A DNA stretch of 45,238 bases, taken from Bolinopsis microptera. Taxonomy: Eukaryota; Ctenophora; Tentaculata; Lobata; Bolinopsidae. The notes beneath the pieces are model-generated. The model was not told the DNA's origin. It searched no databases and was given only the letters and a program-made list of their open reading frames with translations. Below are positions 26,936-36,995 of the stretch, piece by piece; position 1 is the stretch's first letter; each line of letters opens with the position of its first letter. The DNA is taken from the NCBI RefSeq assembly GCF_026151205.1, contig NW_026971805.1, forward strand, positions 1-45,238, written 5' to 3'. The position numbers and the translations under genes were made by a program.

Positions 26936-29900
26936 TTGAGTCAAACTGTAATCATGAGTCTTCGTGAGATACCTGTGTTAGACGATAGCGCTGACTACAG
27001 CACGTGGAAGAAAAAAGTGCTCATATGGCAGCTTGGAACTGCAGCATCAGTGAAACAGCAAGCAAGTAAACTTATCATGAACATGAAAGGGAAACCACAG
27101 GAGGTTTCTATAAACATACCAATAGATGTTTTAGGAGCTGAAGATGGAGTTGTTAAACTCATTGCTGAACTGGACAAACTGTACAAGAAGGACGGTACTC
27201 AGTCTTTATTTAAGGCGATAGACGACTTTGAGAGATATAGAAGAGGAGATGGAGAAGATATCGACAACTACATCTTGGAATTCCAGCGGAGGTATCAGAT
27301 CCTTAAACAGCTGAGAGAAAACAAAGAGCTCTATGATGATATGATATTAGCGTATAGACTGTTAAATCAGGCTAGCCTAAACGATGAACAGGCCAGATTA
27401 GTTAGAGCTACTTGTACTAGTACATTATCTTATAACTTGATGCAAGAACAGTTAAAAAGGACATTCGGAGATGGATTTACAAGGAATGAGAATCAATCCA
27501 GTCTGCCTTTCAAAAGTACTCCAATGGAGGTGGTAAAGCAGGAACCCGTCTTTCTAACTGAGGATCAGCAAATGGGGTCTGACGTGCACTGGACCAGAAA
27601 TGGGGATCATCAAAGAAACTTCACTGGTCAACCTATGAGAGGGGAAAACAGATATAACCCTTACGGTCAGAATAGAGGGCAGTCTAGATTCAACCCATAT
27701 GCACAGAAACGAGGACAAAAGTCTTACATGAGGGGGAGCAGTAACCAAAGGATCAGTTGTTTCATATGCCATCAACCAGGTCATGTTGTCGCTGAGTGTT
27801 CTTTTAACACATTCGCTAAATCTCATCAAAAACAAGATGATGAGTCTCGCAGAAAGGTCTACGCTTTATTTGAATCAGATTTTTCACTTCCAGATTGCGA
27901 AGAAGAGATAATTTACTTAACAGGTGAATGTACGAACAAAGCGTTGATAGATACAGGGGCATGTGCAACCATCTGTGGAAAGGAGTGGTTTACGGTGTAT
28001 GAAAGCTCTTTAACTACAGAAGAGAGGAAACTGATACAGACTGAGACTACTGAAAGGACATTTCGATTTGGAGATGGTAAGCCAGTGAAGTCGATTGCTT
28101 TGAAAACTATACCTATTAACCTTTGCAACAAAGATATGTTTTTGAAAACATACGTGGTGACGAACGATATTCCTCTTTTGCTAGCGAAGCAAACCATGAC
28201 GAAAATGGGTATGGTACTAGACATGGAAAATATGACCTTAAAAATAAAAGACAGCAAAACACTGGAGAAGTTGCGGAGTACAAAATCGGGTCATGTAGCT
28301 GTGCCGATTGCACGTTGTGGAGATGGGCAAGAAAGTGGAGTAACTTATCAAGTGTCTGAAGAGCAAGACTGTGGAAAAACTGCTGACTTTTATCACCGTT
28401 ACTACGCTCATGCATCAGCTGCAAAGATAGGTAAAGTCATCAAAAACGCAAAGTTGAAAGATGGTAATAAGATCATAGAGGAGCTTGAGAAGATTGATCA
28501 AACATGTGATTTTTGCTTGAAGTACAAGACTAGATCTATTCCGAAGAGGAAAGTGGGAATCCCTCAAGCTTCTATTTTTAATGAAGTCGTTGCTATGGAC
28601 TTAAAAATTATAAATGATGAGGTGACTTTACTACATATGGTTGATACCGTAACAAGGTATTCTGTGGCAGCTCGAGTGATCAGCAAGGAAGCTCAAGAAA
28701 TACTTGATAAGGTATTTAAGCATTGGATATCCATATTTGGACCACCATCGACCTTCATATCAGATAATGGAGGAGAATTTGTAAATGATTGTTTTAACCA
28801 AGCTTGCTCAGTACTGAACATCAAGATTCAGACATCGCCAGCGTATTCACCTTGGTGCAATGGGATTGTAGAACGACACAACGGCATCTTGGGATGCATG
28901 ATAAAATCTTTGTTAGAAGAAATGAGATGTGATCCTGAAATTGCTATAGCGTGGTCTGTTAGTGCTAAAAATTCTCTGAGTAATACATACGGATTCAGCC
29001 CTCACCAACTAGTATTCGGAACAAACCCAAGGGTTCCTGGAATCATGGAAGAAAATATGACTCCTGGAACATTAAACCATGAAGGTGTTCTCAAAATAGT
29101 CAGTGATCACCTCAACGCTCTCTCTCTGGCTAGACTGAAGTTTGTTGAATTAGAAGCTAACGACAAGCTCAAGAGAGCACTCCAACAGAGGATATTTCCG
29201 CAAGCTAACTATAGATATTGCAGTGGCGATCTCGTGTACTTCAAGAGAAGTAAAAAGTTCTGGTATGGACCAGCAACAGTAATAGGACAGGTTGCTAATC
29301 AAGTTCTGATCAAGCACGGGGGTCACATCGTGAGAGTGCATCCGTGTAAGGTGGTTCTTAAATCTAGAGCAAAAGAACAAATTGAAGGAAGTGGTGCAAC
29401 CTTGCAGGGCCAGGGGGATGTTGGTAAGCTTACTATAATCTCCGAGTCGGATTATCGAGCAGCAGTGGAGGAAGTTAGGCCTGGGGAAAATACTACTCAG
29501 TCTATAGACTTTGATGATATAGAAGATGAGGACGAGGAGGTCCCAGTAACAACTGTTCAAACATTGGTAGAAGATAGGGCTCAATCTATAGAATATCATG
29601 ACACAGTGAATGTAGATGACACAGCGAATATAGATGTGTCTTCTATAACAGATGTCTCAGCTGAAGCCACAGAAACGGAAACCTCGACGGAGGTAGATGA
29701 AGCTAATACAGAAACAGACAACTCAATCTGGAATAGTATATCTGGGGATTCTACAAAAATCCGACTGATAAGAGGAGATGTGATACGTTTTAGATCTGAG
29801 GATGAGGAACCTTGGAAATACGGAATGATTGAGAAGAGAGCTGGCAAGACGTCAGAATGTTCGAGAAATTCATTTCAAATCGAACAGGATCTAGTGGAAG

Positions 29901-31516
29901 AGCCAATAATAGTAGATTTGGAAAAGCATCATGTTGAGAAACAAGAAGGCAATCAAAGGAATACAACTGTACTATTGACGCAAGAAGATGCTGAGCCTTA
30001 TATCTTCGCAATCGGAATACAGGACTCAAAGAAGATAGACGTTGCTAAGGAACAGGAACTGAAAAGACTGTCAGAATTCGGAGTATACCAAGAAACTAAA
30101 GATACGGGACAAAGTCATGTATCATCAAGGTGGGTAGTAACTACTAAGGGAGAAAACGATGAGCAAGTTAAAGCAAGACTGGTTGCTAGAGGTTTCGAGG
30201 AGAATTGTGTCATGAGGAAAGACTCTCCTACGGTAACTAAGGTAGTTATTAGACTGTTATTTTCACTAGCAGCTTCATATAATTGGACTGTTGACACTTT
30301 AGATGTAACCAGTGCTTTTCTACAAGCTAAAGGAACTATGAGAGACGTATTTGTTAAACCTCCCCGTGATATAAGGAAGCGAGGAGTAATCTGGAAATTA
30401 CTTAAACCGCTATACGGACTTGGTGACAGTGCAAGACGATGGTACGTTACTATTAAGGAACATCTGACTGAGACTTCTAGCTGTGAGATCTCAAAGTTAG
30501 ATAAATCTTTGTTTAGATATTACGAGAACAACAGATTGCAAGGAGTGATGGTTACACACGTTGATGATATACTGCACTGTGGAACAACGCGATTCAAGAA
30601 CACTGTAATAAAATCAATCTACAGTACGTTCAAAATCAGCAGAAGTTATACGGGAGTATTCACCTATCTTGGGTGGAAAGTGGTGCAGAATGAAGATATA
30701 TATGTCGATCAAAGAGATTACGCATTAGCTATAAGACCTGTGGATATAGCTAGTAGCAGATGTACGGAAGCAGAGAGTGACCTCACGGAGGAGGAATTAG
30801 TAGAATATCAAAAGCTATTGGGAAAACTCTTGTGGTTGAGCTCTCAAACCAGACCTGATTTATCCTTTGACACTCTGGAACATTCCACTTACAGTACCAA
30901 GAAAGTGAAACACCTTAAAAGTTTAAATAAGGTAACAAAGAAATTGGCTGACGGGCCAAAAAGAGTAGTCTATAGAAAATTAGATATTGAGAAAGGAAAC
31001 TTACACCTCTTGTGCTTCACAGATGCAAGCTTGGGCAACATCTCCGAAACCAAGCATAGTGCTAGTGGTTACATTATTTTCCTTACAGATGGAAATGTAG
31101 CAAACCTGATAGCGTGGTCGAGCAATAAAGTTAAGAGAGTCGTGCACTCTATATTCGCTGCTGAAACACTTAGCTGTACTTCTGGCACAGCTGCAGCGAT
31201 CTATATAAGACAAGTGTTGTCAGAAATGTTGTTCAGAGATCCGCATAATGAAGTGATCCCGATTGTTGTCTTGATTGATTCAAAACAACTCTATGATAAT
31301 GTACACTCCAGCAGTTTGTGTCAAGATAAAAGATTAGTCCTTGATATAGCCGTTCTGCAGGAAAACTTACATAAAGGGGTAATAGGAGAGTTCAGATGGG
31401 TTCCTACACCAAAAATGTTGGCTGACTGTTTAACAAAGAAGGGTGTCTCCAGTGGAGATTTGGCAAAGATTCTTGAAACAGGATACTTTCACTTGGACGA
31501 ATATCTCAAAAGATAG
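26936..31516 (+). CDS. gag-pol: Copia Gag-Pol polyprotein
   Basis: One uninterrupted frame of up to 1526 codons. A second ATG at 26954 (MSLREIPVLDD) fits the usual copia Gag start and may be the true one. Domains: Gag with the YSTWKKKVLIWQL motif; zinc knuckle CFICHQPGHVVAEC (about residue 275); protease LIDTGA (Asp339); integrase with its HHCC domain from about 487 and catalytic Asp555, Asp610, Glu646 (35 residues between the last two); RT with Asp1123 (LDVTSAF) and the active site HVDD (1210-1211); RNase H starting FTDAS (Asp1363); end WVPTPKMLADCLTKKG, typical of copia. Protease-integrase-RT-RNase H order defines Ty1/copia. No lesion is visible apart from His where Tyr is usual at YVDD. 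Confidence 0.93.
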   Translation: MSQTVIMSLREIPVLDDSADYSTWKKKVLIWQLGTAASVKQQASKLIMNMKGKPQEVSINIPIDVLGAEDGVVKLIAELDKLYKKDGTQSLFKAIDDFERYRRGDGEDIDNYILEFQRRYQILKQLRENKELYDDMILAYRLLNQASLNDEQARLVRATCTSTLSYNLMQEQLKRTFGDGFTRNENQSSLPFKSTPMEVVKQEPVFLTEDQQMGSDVHWTRNGDHQRNFTGQPMRGENRYNPYGQNRGQSRFNPYAQKRGQKSYMRGSSNQRISCFICHQPGHVVAECSFNTFAKSHQKQDDESRRKVYALFESDFSLPDCEEEIIYLTGECTNKALIDTGACATICGKEWFTVYESSLTTEERKLIQTETTERTFRFGDGKPVKSIALKTIPINLCNKDMFLKTYVVTNDIPLLLAKQTMTKMGMVLDMENMTLKIKDSKTLEKLRSTKSGHVAVPIARCGDGQESGVTYQVSEEQDCGKTADFYHRYYAHASAAKIGKVIKNAKLKDGNKIIEELEKIDQTCDFCLKYKTRSIPKRKVGIPQASIFNEVVAMDLKIINDEVTLLHMVDTVTRYSVAARVISKEAQEILDKVFKHWISIFGPPSTFISDNGGEFVNDCFNQACSVLNIKIQTSPAYSPWCNGIVERHNGILGCMIKSLLEEMRCDPEIAIAWSVSAKNSLSNTYGFSPHQLVFGTNPRVPGIMEENMTPGTLNHEGVLKIVSDHLNALSLARLKFVELEANDKLKRALQQRIFPQANYRYCSGDLVYFKRSKKFWYGPATVIGQVANQVLIKHGGHIVRVHPCKVVLKSRAKEQIEGSGATLQGQGDVGKLTIISESDYRAAVEEVRPGENTTQSIDFDDIEDEDEEVPVTTVQTLVEDRAQSIEYHDTVNVDDTANIDVSSITDVSAEATETETSTEVDEANTETDNSIWNSISGDSTKIRLIRGDVIRFRSEDEEPWKYGMIEKRAGKTSECSRNSFQIEQDLVEEPIIVDLEKHHVEKQEGNQRNTTVLLTQEDAEPYIFAIGIQDSKKIDVAKEQELKRLSEFGVYQETKDTGQSHVSSRWVVTTKGENDEQVKARLVARGFEENCVMRKDSPTVTKVVIRLLFSLAASYNWTVDTLDVTSAFLQAKGTMRDVFVKPPRDIRKRGVIWKLLKPLYGLGDSARRWYVTIKEHLTETSSCEISKLDKSLFRYYENNRLQGVMVTHVDDILHCGTTRFKNTVIKSIYSTFKISRSYTGVFTYLGWKVVQNEDIYVDQRDYALAIRPVDIASSRCTEAESDLTEEELVEYQKLLGKLLWLSSQTRPDLSFDTLEHSTYSTKKVKHLKSLNKVTKKLADGPKRVVYRKLDIEKGNLHLLCFTDASLGNISETKHSASGYIIFLTDGNVANLIAWSSNKVKRVVHSIFAAETLSCTSGTAAAIYIRQVLSEMLFRDPHNEVIPIVVLIDSKQLYDNVHSSSLCQDKRLVLDIAVLQENLHKGVIGEFRWVPTPKMLADCLTKKGVSSGDLAKILETGYFHLDEYLKR

Positions 31517-32498
31517 TCATTGGTCATAAGCTGTTCGTGTGTTGTTGAGTGTTTGAGTCTTAAGTTTTTGAGTCAAGAGTCGATGTATTTATTTTAGGTT
31601 TTGTGAGTTTGTTTCAGTTTTATGTTTGTTGTTAAAATCTTGTCGTGTTTTAAGTTTGTTTATCACAATTTGTTGTCGGGTTCTATGATTTTAAATAGAA
31701 TACTTGTTTAGGACCAATTTTATGTCTGTTATAAGATTAAGCAAATTTTTTCAGTATGTTTATTCAGTTCCATGATTCGTAGAATAGTGTTTTTTACGAG
31801 TTATTTGCTGAGCTATGTCAGGAGTATATATTATTTCGTCTCGTCAGTTTTATTTTAAGTTTGTATATTTCATTTTAATTTGCAAAAGAGTGTGGTCGCA
31901 GGTAAACATAATAATATATCTGCGTATATAATATGTTTGTAGCTAATTTAGGTAGCTAATCCACTTTGCTGAGTTTGTTCTGTTAGCATTTATTTCAAAT
32001 TTTTATTCGTTTTATGAGACGCTCTTAGTTTTTGAGCTAGATTTTTAAACCTCCGTGAGTTTTTAAAATCGGACAAAGGATTTTCTAGATTGCTAGTTAT
32101 TTTGTGCGCGTGGGTATAAAAAGTACCAGTGTAGCAGCATTTAAAAATGCGCGCTGGTTGCGTGGCGTTTTGTATTTTAGCGGGGTTTGAAGAGAATTTT
32201 AATATGATGTATTATGTTTTCTTGGTAATAAACTTCGAATGTTTTAGTCTCGATAGGTCACTGCGGGTGATAATCAGAAGACAGCGGTAGCTCCAACGGG
32301 GTTGTTGAGCGTAATTATTGGAAACATTTCGAGAGTGTGGCAGTTATTTTATGGATATGTCTAGATAGGTCACTGCGGGTGATAATCTGAAGACAGATGT
32401 AGCTCAGACGGGATCTTCGAGCGTATTTTTGTGAAATTTAGTAGTGCAATCTTGAGAGAAATTGGGGCTAGCATTGCTGGAAAAGGAAAACCGGGGAA
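31517..32498 (+). other. Copia 3' non-coding region with 75-bp direct repeat
   Basis: About 980 bp between the stop and the LTR, T-rich, no ORF. Two related segments (about 32236-32310 and 32360-32432) share GATAGGTCACTGCGGGTGAT and the GAAGACAG block. The length and internal repeat are unusual for a copia element. Confidence 0.6.
32480..32498 (+). promoter_or_regulatory. Copia polypurine tract
   Basis: GGAAAAGGAAAACCGGGGAA lies directly before the right LTR, the expected primer for plus-strand DNA synthesis. Confidence 0.75.
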
Positions 32499-32799
32499 TG
32501 TTATTACTGTTCACACCTTTCTCTCTCTTCCGTGACAGAATACTTCTAACCGTGTTTACCCTTTCTAGCAATGACTACCAAAGAAGGATAACCGATTGGA
32601 CTGGGGAGGAGTGGAACATTGGCAGCACACTACCGTCCAATCGGTAAGTATTTACAATGTTTAGTTATTAGGTATATATTTGGAATTGGTTTAATTTGGT
32701 TGTAAAGTTATTCTATTATGTAATAAAGTATTGTGTTTTACAGGTTTTGTACATACGACAATTACTGGTTTTAATTGGTCAACTAAGAGTCATCTAACA
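32499..32799 (+). repeat. Copia right LTR
   Basis: Intact 301-bp LTR matching the split left LTR at all but three positions. Followed by GATTT (32800-32804). Confidence 0.92.
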
Positions 32800-32804
32800 G
32801 ATTT

Positions 32805-33290
32805 TTGTCAAGTAAACCTTTATAATATTGCTGTTTTTTAAGATTAGCCATGTTTGTTGTTTCATCTCGGATCTCTTCAAAGAGTATCCTGTTCTCCTCA
32901 CTTTTATGCTTAGTTCTCTCGGCTTTCCTTCTAAGTTTCCTTTGATCTTTGTACTCAGAATCAAACCAGGGAGCATGGGGAACAAAGCTTATAGTCTTTT
33001 GGACCAAAGGTGCATGTTCATCGAGGACACTACCAATACATTGGAAAAATTGTTCACAAGATTCAACAAAGCAGTCTGCCAATTCATAGTCAGAGGAACA
33101 CATCAGTAAATCAATTGCCAACTGATCACAATCCACGGTTTTAAGCTGTCTAGTGTTGATTGTTTTAGGAGCTTTGAGGTTAGTTTGAAACTTCTTGGTG
33201 GCAAATATGATGGGGAAGTGATCACTCAGGGTACAGTTTTTCAGGATTTCAATTGTAGACATTTCAATCAAGTTACTCTGGTCAAAGAGC
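32805..33290 (-). pseudogene. LINE endonuclease C-terminus and linker
   Basis: Minus-strand frame containing LIEMSTIEILKN then LSDHFPIIF, the conserved last motif of APE-type LINE endonucleases, then a charged linker with APWFDSEYKDQRKLRRKAER. It continues in frame across the copia insertion into 21518. The N-terminal endonuclease is absent. Confidence 0.75.
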
Positions 33291-33562
33291 AGCTAACGTA
33301 ATACCAAAGTGGGCATCTATGTAATCTTAATTGTTACCTTCATGCCCACAGTTCACTGTTAAATCATATCTTATTTTATCACTCATTAATTTATTACTCA
33401 TTATGTTTTACATACTTATGTCCCTAGAAGGGTGTTCTGCTAACAGTTTTCGACTGACTTGAATGTCCTGCACAGCAGATTGAAGCTTCTTAAATTATTT
33501 TTTATTCTTATTGTATGGAAGAATAAAAATTATTCAAACAATATACACATAATATAGCAATT

Positions 33563-35163
33563 GGGCAATTCCACCGTGACGGACACCACGATTATGCCAT
33601 TTTTTAAAGTTCAAACGAATGTTGTGCTCAGGATGTTGCTTCTATATCAGCTTAAACTATTTATTAGTCCACATTTAACCTTTCTATAGGTTGTGTGAAA
33701 ATTTCAGACCCCTACCATTATTACTTTCTGAGATAGCACCCCTGTGACGGACGCGACTTAAATATGACACTTTTTGTGGGTGTCTACTCAGAAGGTACCC
33801 AAATCTATCTCAAAACGTTATCTATTATCTCTAATTTGGACATGCAGTGATAGAAAAAGGTTTAGGGATTTCTGAGATACCATTTTTTTGGAGAATGCTC
33901 AGTTTTTGTTTGCGTGGCGCCATTTTCAAATTGTGACCGACGTGACTGTGACGGACACACGTTTTTTTTCAATTTCTCCAAATCTTCTATTTGACACTTT
34001 TATCTTGTTCAGTGACCTTCATTCTATATTTATGCTAATTTTTAGGCCGCTAGTACTTCCACGAGGTCTGCAATAGCCAAAATCGTCCATTTTGGGCATA
34101 CGCGAGTGTATCAATCTAGGGGCAGCAATTATTTCTCTACTTGAACAAATTTATAACTCTGGTAAAACATTCATTTCTGTTCAACACATCACACTGCTGA
34201 GACCATCTCCCAAAAGTTTCATTACTTTAGTGTTTAAAATGTGGAAGATATTGAATTTTTACTTCAAAAATATGCGAAAATAGGGTAAAGTCCATTTTTT
34301 GTGCCTTTTACCCCTGAAAAAGGTTAAGGCAAATAAAATGGCAAAACTCAGTAAATTTAATTATTGAATTGTATATGATGTTATTTGATAGTCTAGTCAA
34401 CATAGTCAAACCTTATTTGACTTCAATTTGTCTTGGTTTTAGTCAAAATAATGGAAATATGGATAATAATGGCTAAAAGTGAGCCGTACGCCCATATATG
34501 GGCATATACAAAATTATACATAACTCAGTCATTTTCTGTCCAATTTTCGATTTGACAATATCGTTTTGTTAAGAACAGTCTCAGCTTTAACAAAAATGCA
34601 TTTAAAGTCTGTTAAAAGATTTTTTGGAGCATTTTCTAAAAAATGTGACGGACGCGACAAGTTGGAACCCCCCTTCCAAAATTTTTTTCTTAAAAGATAC
34701 AAGCCTGATAATTTCTACGGTACTCCCTTACATTCAGAAGAGATAGGTTACAGTGGTTTTTTGAATATAAATAGCACTATGTGGCTCTGAAAAAACTTTT
34801 TTGCTTAATTTTGTGACAGACGCAACACCATCTTTGTGGAAATTTTTTAGAAAAAGTATTTGAGTAACGGTTTTGAAACTTTGCATGGCTCTCATTCTTA
34901 TGCCTATGCTTAAGTCTATGGAATTTCATAGAGAAATATTGCTGCATACCCAAACTATGGCCCTTTGAAAATTTGAATGATTTTTTTCATTTCCGAGTAG
35001 TGTTCCTTTGAATGAGAAAAATCAAAAGTTAATGCAATATGAAACAAAAAACTTTTGTTGACCTGTAAGGTTAAGAGTCTAATGAACATATTTTAACCAA
35101 ATTTAGGTGCCTATCTTAACATTTTTCATTTTCACCAAGTGGAACCTTACCGTGGAATTGCCC
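33563..35163. mobile_element. 1.6-kb AATT-flanked inverted-repeat element
   Basis: Ends GGGCAATTCCACCGT and ACGGTGGAATTGCCC-like (one mismatch) lie between AATT copies at 33559-33562 and 35164-35167. A related uninterrupted sequence at 38894-38945 shows what the site looks like without the element. Inside, GTGACGGACGCGAC or close variants recur at least five times (about 33576, 33743, 33945, 34645, 34813). No transposase ORF. Superfamily not assigned. Confidence 0.75.
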
Positions 35164-35251
35164 AATTACCCTATATAAAAATTCAATATAAATTCAATAG
35201 AAAACTAAATAAAATTTATAAACACCCTTTAAGTAGAATAAGTAAGCCAGT

Positions 35252-36298
35252 TTAAAGAACTGGCTCCAAATTTATATCTAATCCTGCTATTTTTACTGCA
35301 CTACTACTTTTCAACCCTCTCTCTCCTCTAAGAGCTATGACTGTTGTTCTCAATAGGTCAAATCTTACTCTCTTCCTAATAAATGTCATTGCCTCACTAT
35401 ATCGTTGGCCTGATTTCCTAGATAGTTTATCCGCTAATTTCTTGAAGAACTGATTAGCTTCCCTTCCCATTCCCCCAGTGGTTGATAGGACTATCGGTGT
35501 AAACGTCCCATGTTCCACTTCTACAATCCTTTTATTGTATAAATTCTTTTTCTGTCTCTCGTGGCTATTGTACATAGTGGTTGGAGATCCAAGAGCCTTA
35601 TTGGAAGGAGCTTGAGCATGAAATACTCTTACATCTAAAAAAGCCCTTTCCAATGGGTTCCATACACTCCTAGCACTAACATCTAATCTAGCTCCATCTG
35701 CTTTGTTGGCCCCTGCAGGAAGTTCTCTCCCGTTGACAGGAATGAGGAGAGGTTCAGTGGTAACATCTTTACAGCCAGCAGTTTCTAATAGCTCTGCTAT
35801 CACATCCCTCAATGAGTTGTGGCGAAGAGATACATGTCCACCCCTTTTGCATATTAATGAGTGGTTTATTGAGTTGTCACTTCCACATACACATTTTCTT
35901 GCAGCATCTTTTATCCCAAAGTTGTACCTTAGGGCTAGGGCATCATTGAATTCTTGCTTGTTGAGACAGAATCCGAATGATTTGAGCGGAAGTGATGAAA
36001 GCGAGGAACTTGCCCCTTTCTCTGATGTAAGATCTAATTGCAATTTTTGGGTTTCATTCAGGTCCTTTGTAACCTCTTCTTTTCTCTCCTTGAAAAACTC
36101 TACCCTTGATTTTCGGATTTCAGTCTTGATCTCTACTAGTTTTTCCTGATCATCAAAAAAATCTTGGTGCTGGTTGTATATTGCTTCTGTAAGATCTAAT
36201 GTTACTTTACTATTCTTATTGTATTGCTGTGTAAATTTGTTTCTAATTCTAATTCTAATAATGAGTTTAGATTTTTTTTTTTTTTTTTTTTGAAACAA
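35252..36298 (-). CDS. Retroelement C-terminal ORF, zinc and nuclease-like motifs
   Basis: A 348-codon minus-strand frame without a stop. Its first residues are read from an A-run and an (AATTAG)n tract, so the true N-terminus is missing. Residues 136-150 hold C-x-C-x7-H-x3-C (CVCGSDNSINHSLIC). Residues 201-224 read DGARLDVSAR, then FLDVRVF, a pattern like the PD-(D/E)xK nuclease of R2/HERO-type non-LTR elements, where a CCHC motif also precedes the nuclease. The order CCHC, helix, then D..DV fits this. The C-terminus has STTGGMGREANQFFKKLADK and a basic segment. Related ORFs are, to my knowledge, common in cnidarian genomes. Probably a 5'-truncated retroelement. Its 3' flank is interrupted by the element at 33563-35163. 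Confidence 0.55.
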   Translation of the reverse strand: MFQKKKKKKSKLIIRIRIRNKFTQQYNKNSKVTLDLTEAIYNQHQDFFDDQEKLVEIKTEIRKSRVEFFKERKEEVTKDLNETQKLQLDLTSEKGASSSLSSLPLKSFGFCLNKQEFNDALALRYNFGIKDAARKCVCGSDNSINHSLICKRGGHVSLRHNSLRDVIAELLETAGCKDVTTEPLLIPVNGRELPAGANKADGARLDVSARSVWNPLERAFLDVRVFHAQAPSNKALGSPTTMYNSHERQKKNLYNKRIVEVEHGTFTPIVLSTTGGMGREANQFFKKLADKLSRKSGQRYSEAMTFIRKRVRFDLLRTTVIALRGERGLKSSSAVKIAGLDINLEPVL

Positions 36299-36728
36299 AT
36301 TTAAAATTTTATCCTTTATTTTACAATCATAATATAATAATATTTATAAGCCTCCGTTTTGAAAGTTTCAAATTTTAATATGTTCACATTTCTATTTAAA
36401 ATTCAATTTAATGTATAAGTCAATAACTGGCCGCCAAAGCCGCGCATTTTTGAAAACAGGATTAAATTGTTTATGATTATACGACAAATAGAAATAAATT
36501 TAAAACTATCCCATATCCGTGGTTTTTAAAAATAAATTATAATCTTACCTAAATCCAAAGCCAGCTTTGTAAAATGTACTATTAGATCATAATATATCGT
36601 CAATTCTAAATATTTACAATGCAACATTTCATTAATCTACATACAAGCGTACTCCAGCCCTTGCACGCATCTGTTCTTATGCGGCGCGGCTCAAGCCGCG
36701 CACGCACGTATTGTTTTATACTTTTTGC
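36299..36728. other. No gene seen; GC-rich hairpin
   Basis: AT-rich, with one strong small hairpin (GCGCGGCTTGAGCCGCGC-like, near 36682-36700). A T/A run of about 20 at 36270-36290 may mark a retroelement end. Confidence 0.4.
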
Positions 36729-36770
36729 TTGAAATTGGCTAATCTCCTCTGAATTGAATACAAATATTAT

Positions 36771-36995
36771 CTCCTGTCACACCCTGAAATAAAAGAAATT
36801 CCTATCGAACCATTTAAATTTGAAGTCCTCAAAGTATGTAAGGATTATGCAGACCGAATGATCTGGCAATCACTGTATATCAAGCAGTTACTTCCTAAAA
36901 TAAACACTCAGCTCTCACCTGAAGCAGACTCGTGGCAAAAAATGTCATATATCCTTTTCTCTAGATTTCCTATATTAGAATATATCTTTATGTAA
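36771..36995 (+). pseudogene. GIY-YIG endonuclease C-terminal remnant
   Basis: A 74-codon frame ends in TAA at 36993-36995. It includes DRMIWQSLYIKQLLPKINTQ, which matches the pattern at the C-terminal side of Penelope GIY-YIG nucleases (x-x-E/Q-x-L-x-I-K-x-x-x-P-x-x-N). The GIY and YIG residues would lie upstream and are missing. Non-functional fragment. Confidence 0.45.

Larger units (their letters stand above)
21524..32799 (+). mobile_element. Full-length Ty1/copia retrotransposon
   Basis: Target duplication GATTT at 21519-21523 and 32800-32804. Two 301-bp LTRs start TGTTATTAC and end CTAACA. The left LTR is split (21524-21603 and 26597-26817) by the gypsy element; the right LTR is 32499-32799. 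By eye the LTRs differ at three positions, so insertion is recent. Order: LTR, single gag-pol ORF (26936-31516), about 980 bp of 3' non-coding DNA, polypurine tract, LTR. It sits in the minus-strand LINE in the opposite orientation. Confidence 0.92.
19560..33295 (-). mobile_element. 5'-truncated LINE (L2/CR1-like), split by copia
   Basis: Two minus-strand pieces, 33295-32805 (end of the apurinic-like endonuclease and linker) and 21518-19560 (rest of linker, RT, 3' UTR), become one reading frame when the copia element and one GATTT copy are removed. The endonuclease piece has the conserved SDHFPI motif. The RT piece has GVPQGSVLGPVLF and active site YADDH. The element is truncated within the endonuclease at about 33295. 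Lesions near 21040 (an extra base and a CGA-to-TGA type stop) show it is inactive. Confidence 0.8.

Noticed and set aside
27554-30297. Minus-strand frames across the copia ORF
   Set aside because: Antisense shadows of gag-pol.
35703-36149. 148-codon plus-strand ORF
   Set aside because: Antisense to the zinc/nuclease-like ORF, which has recognisable motifs.
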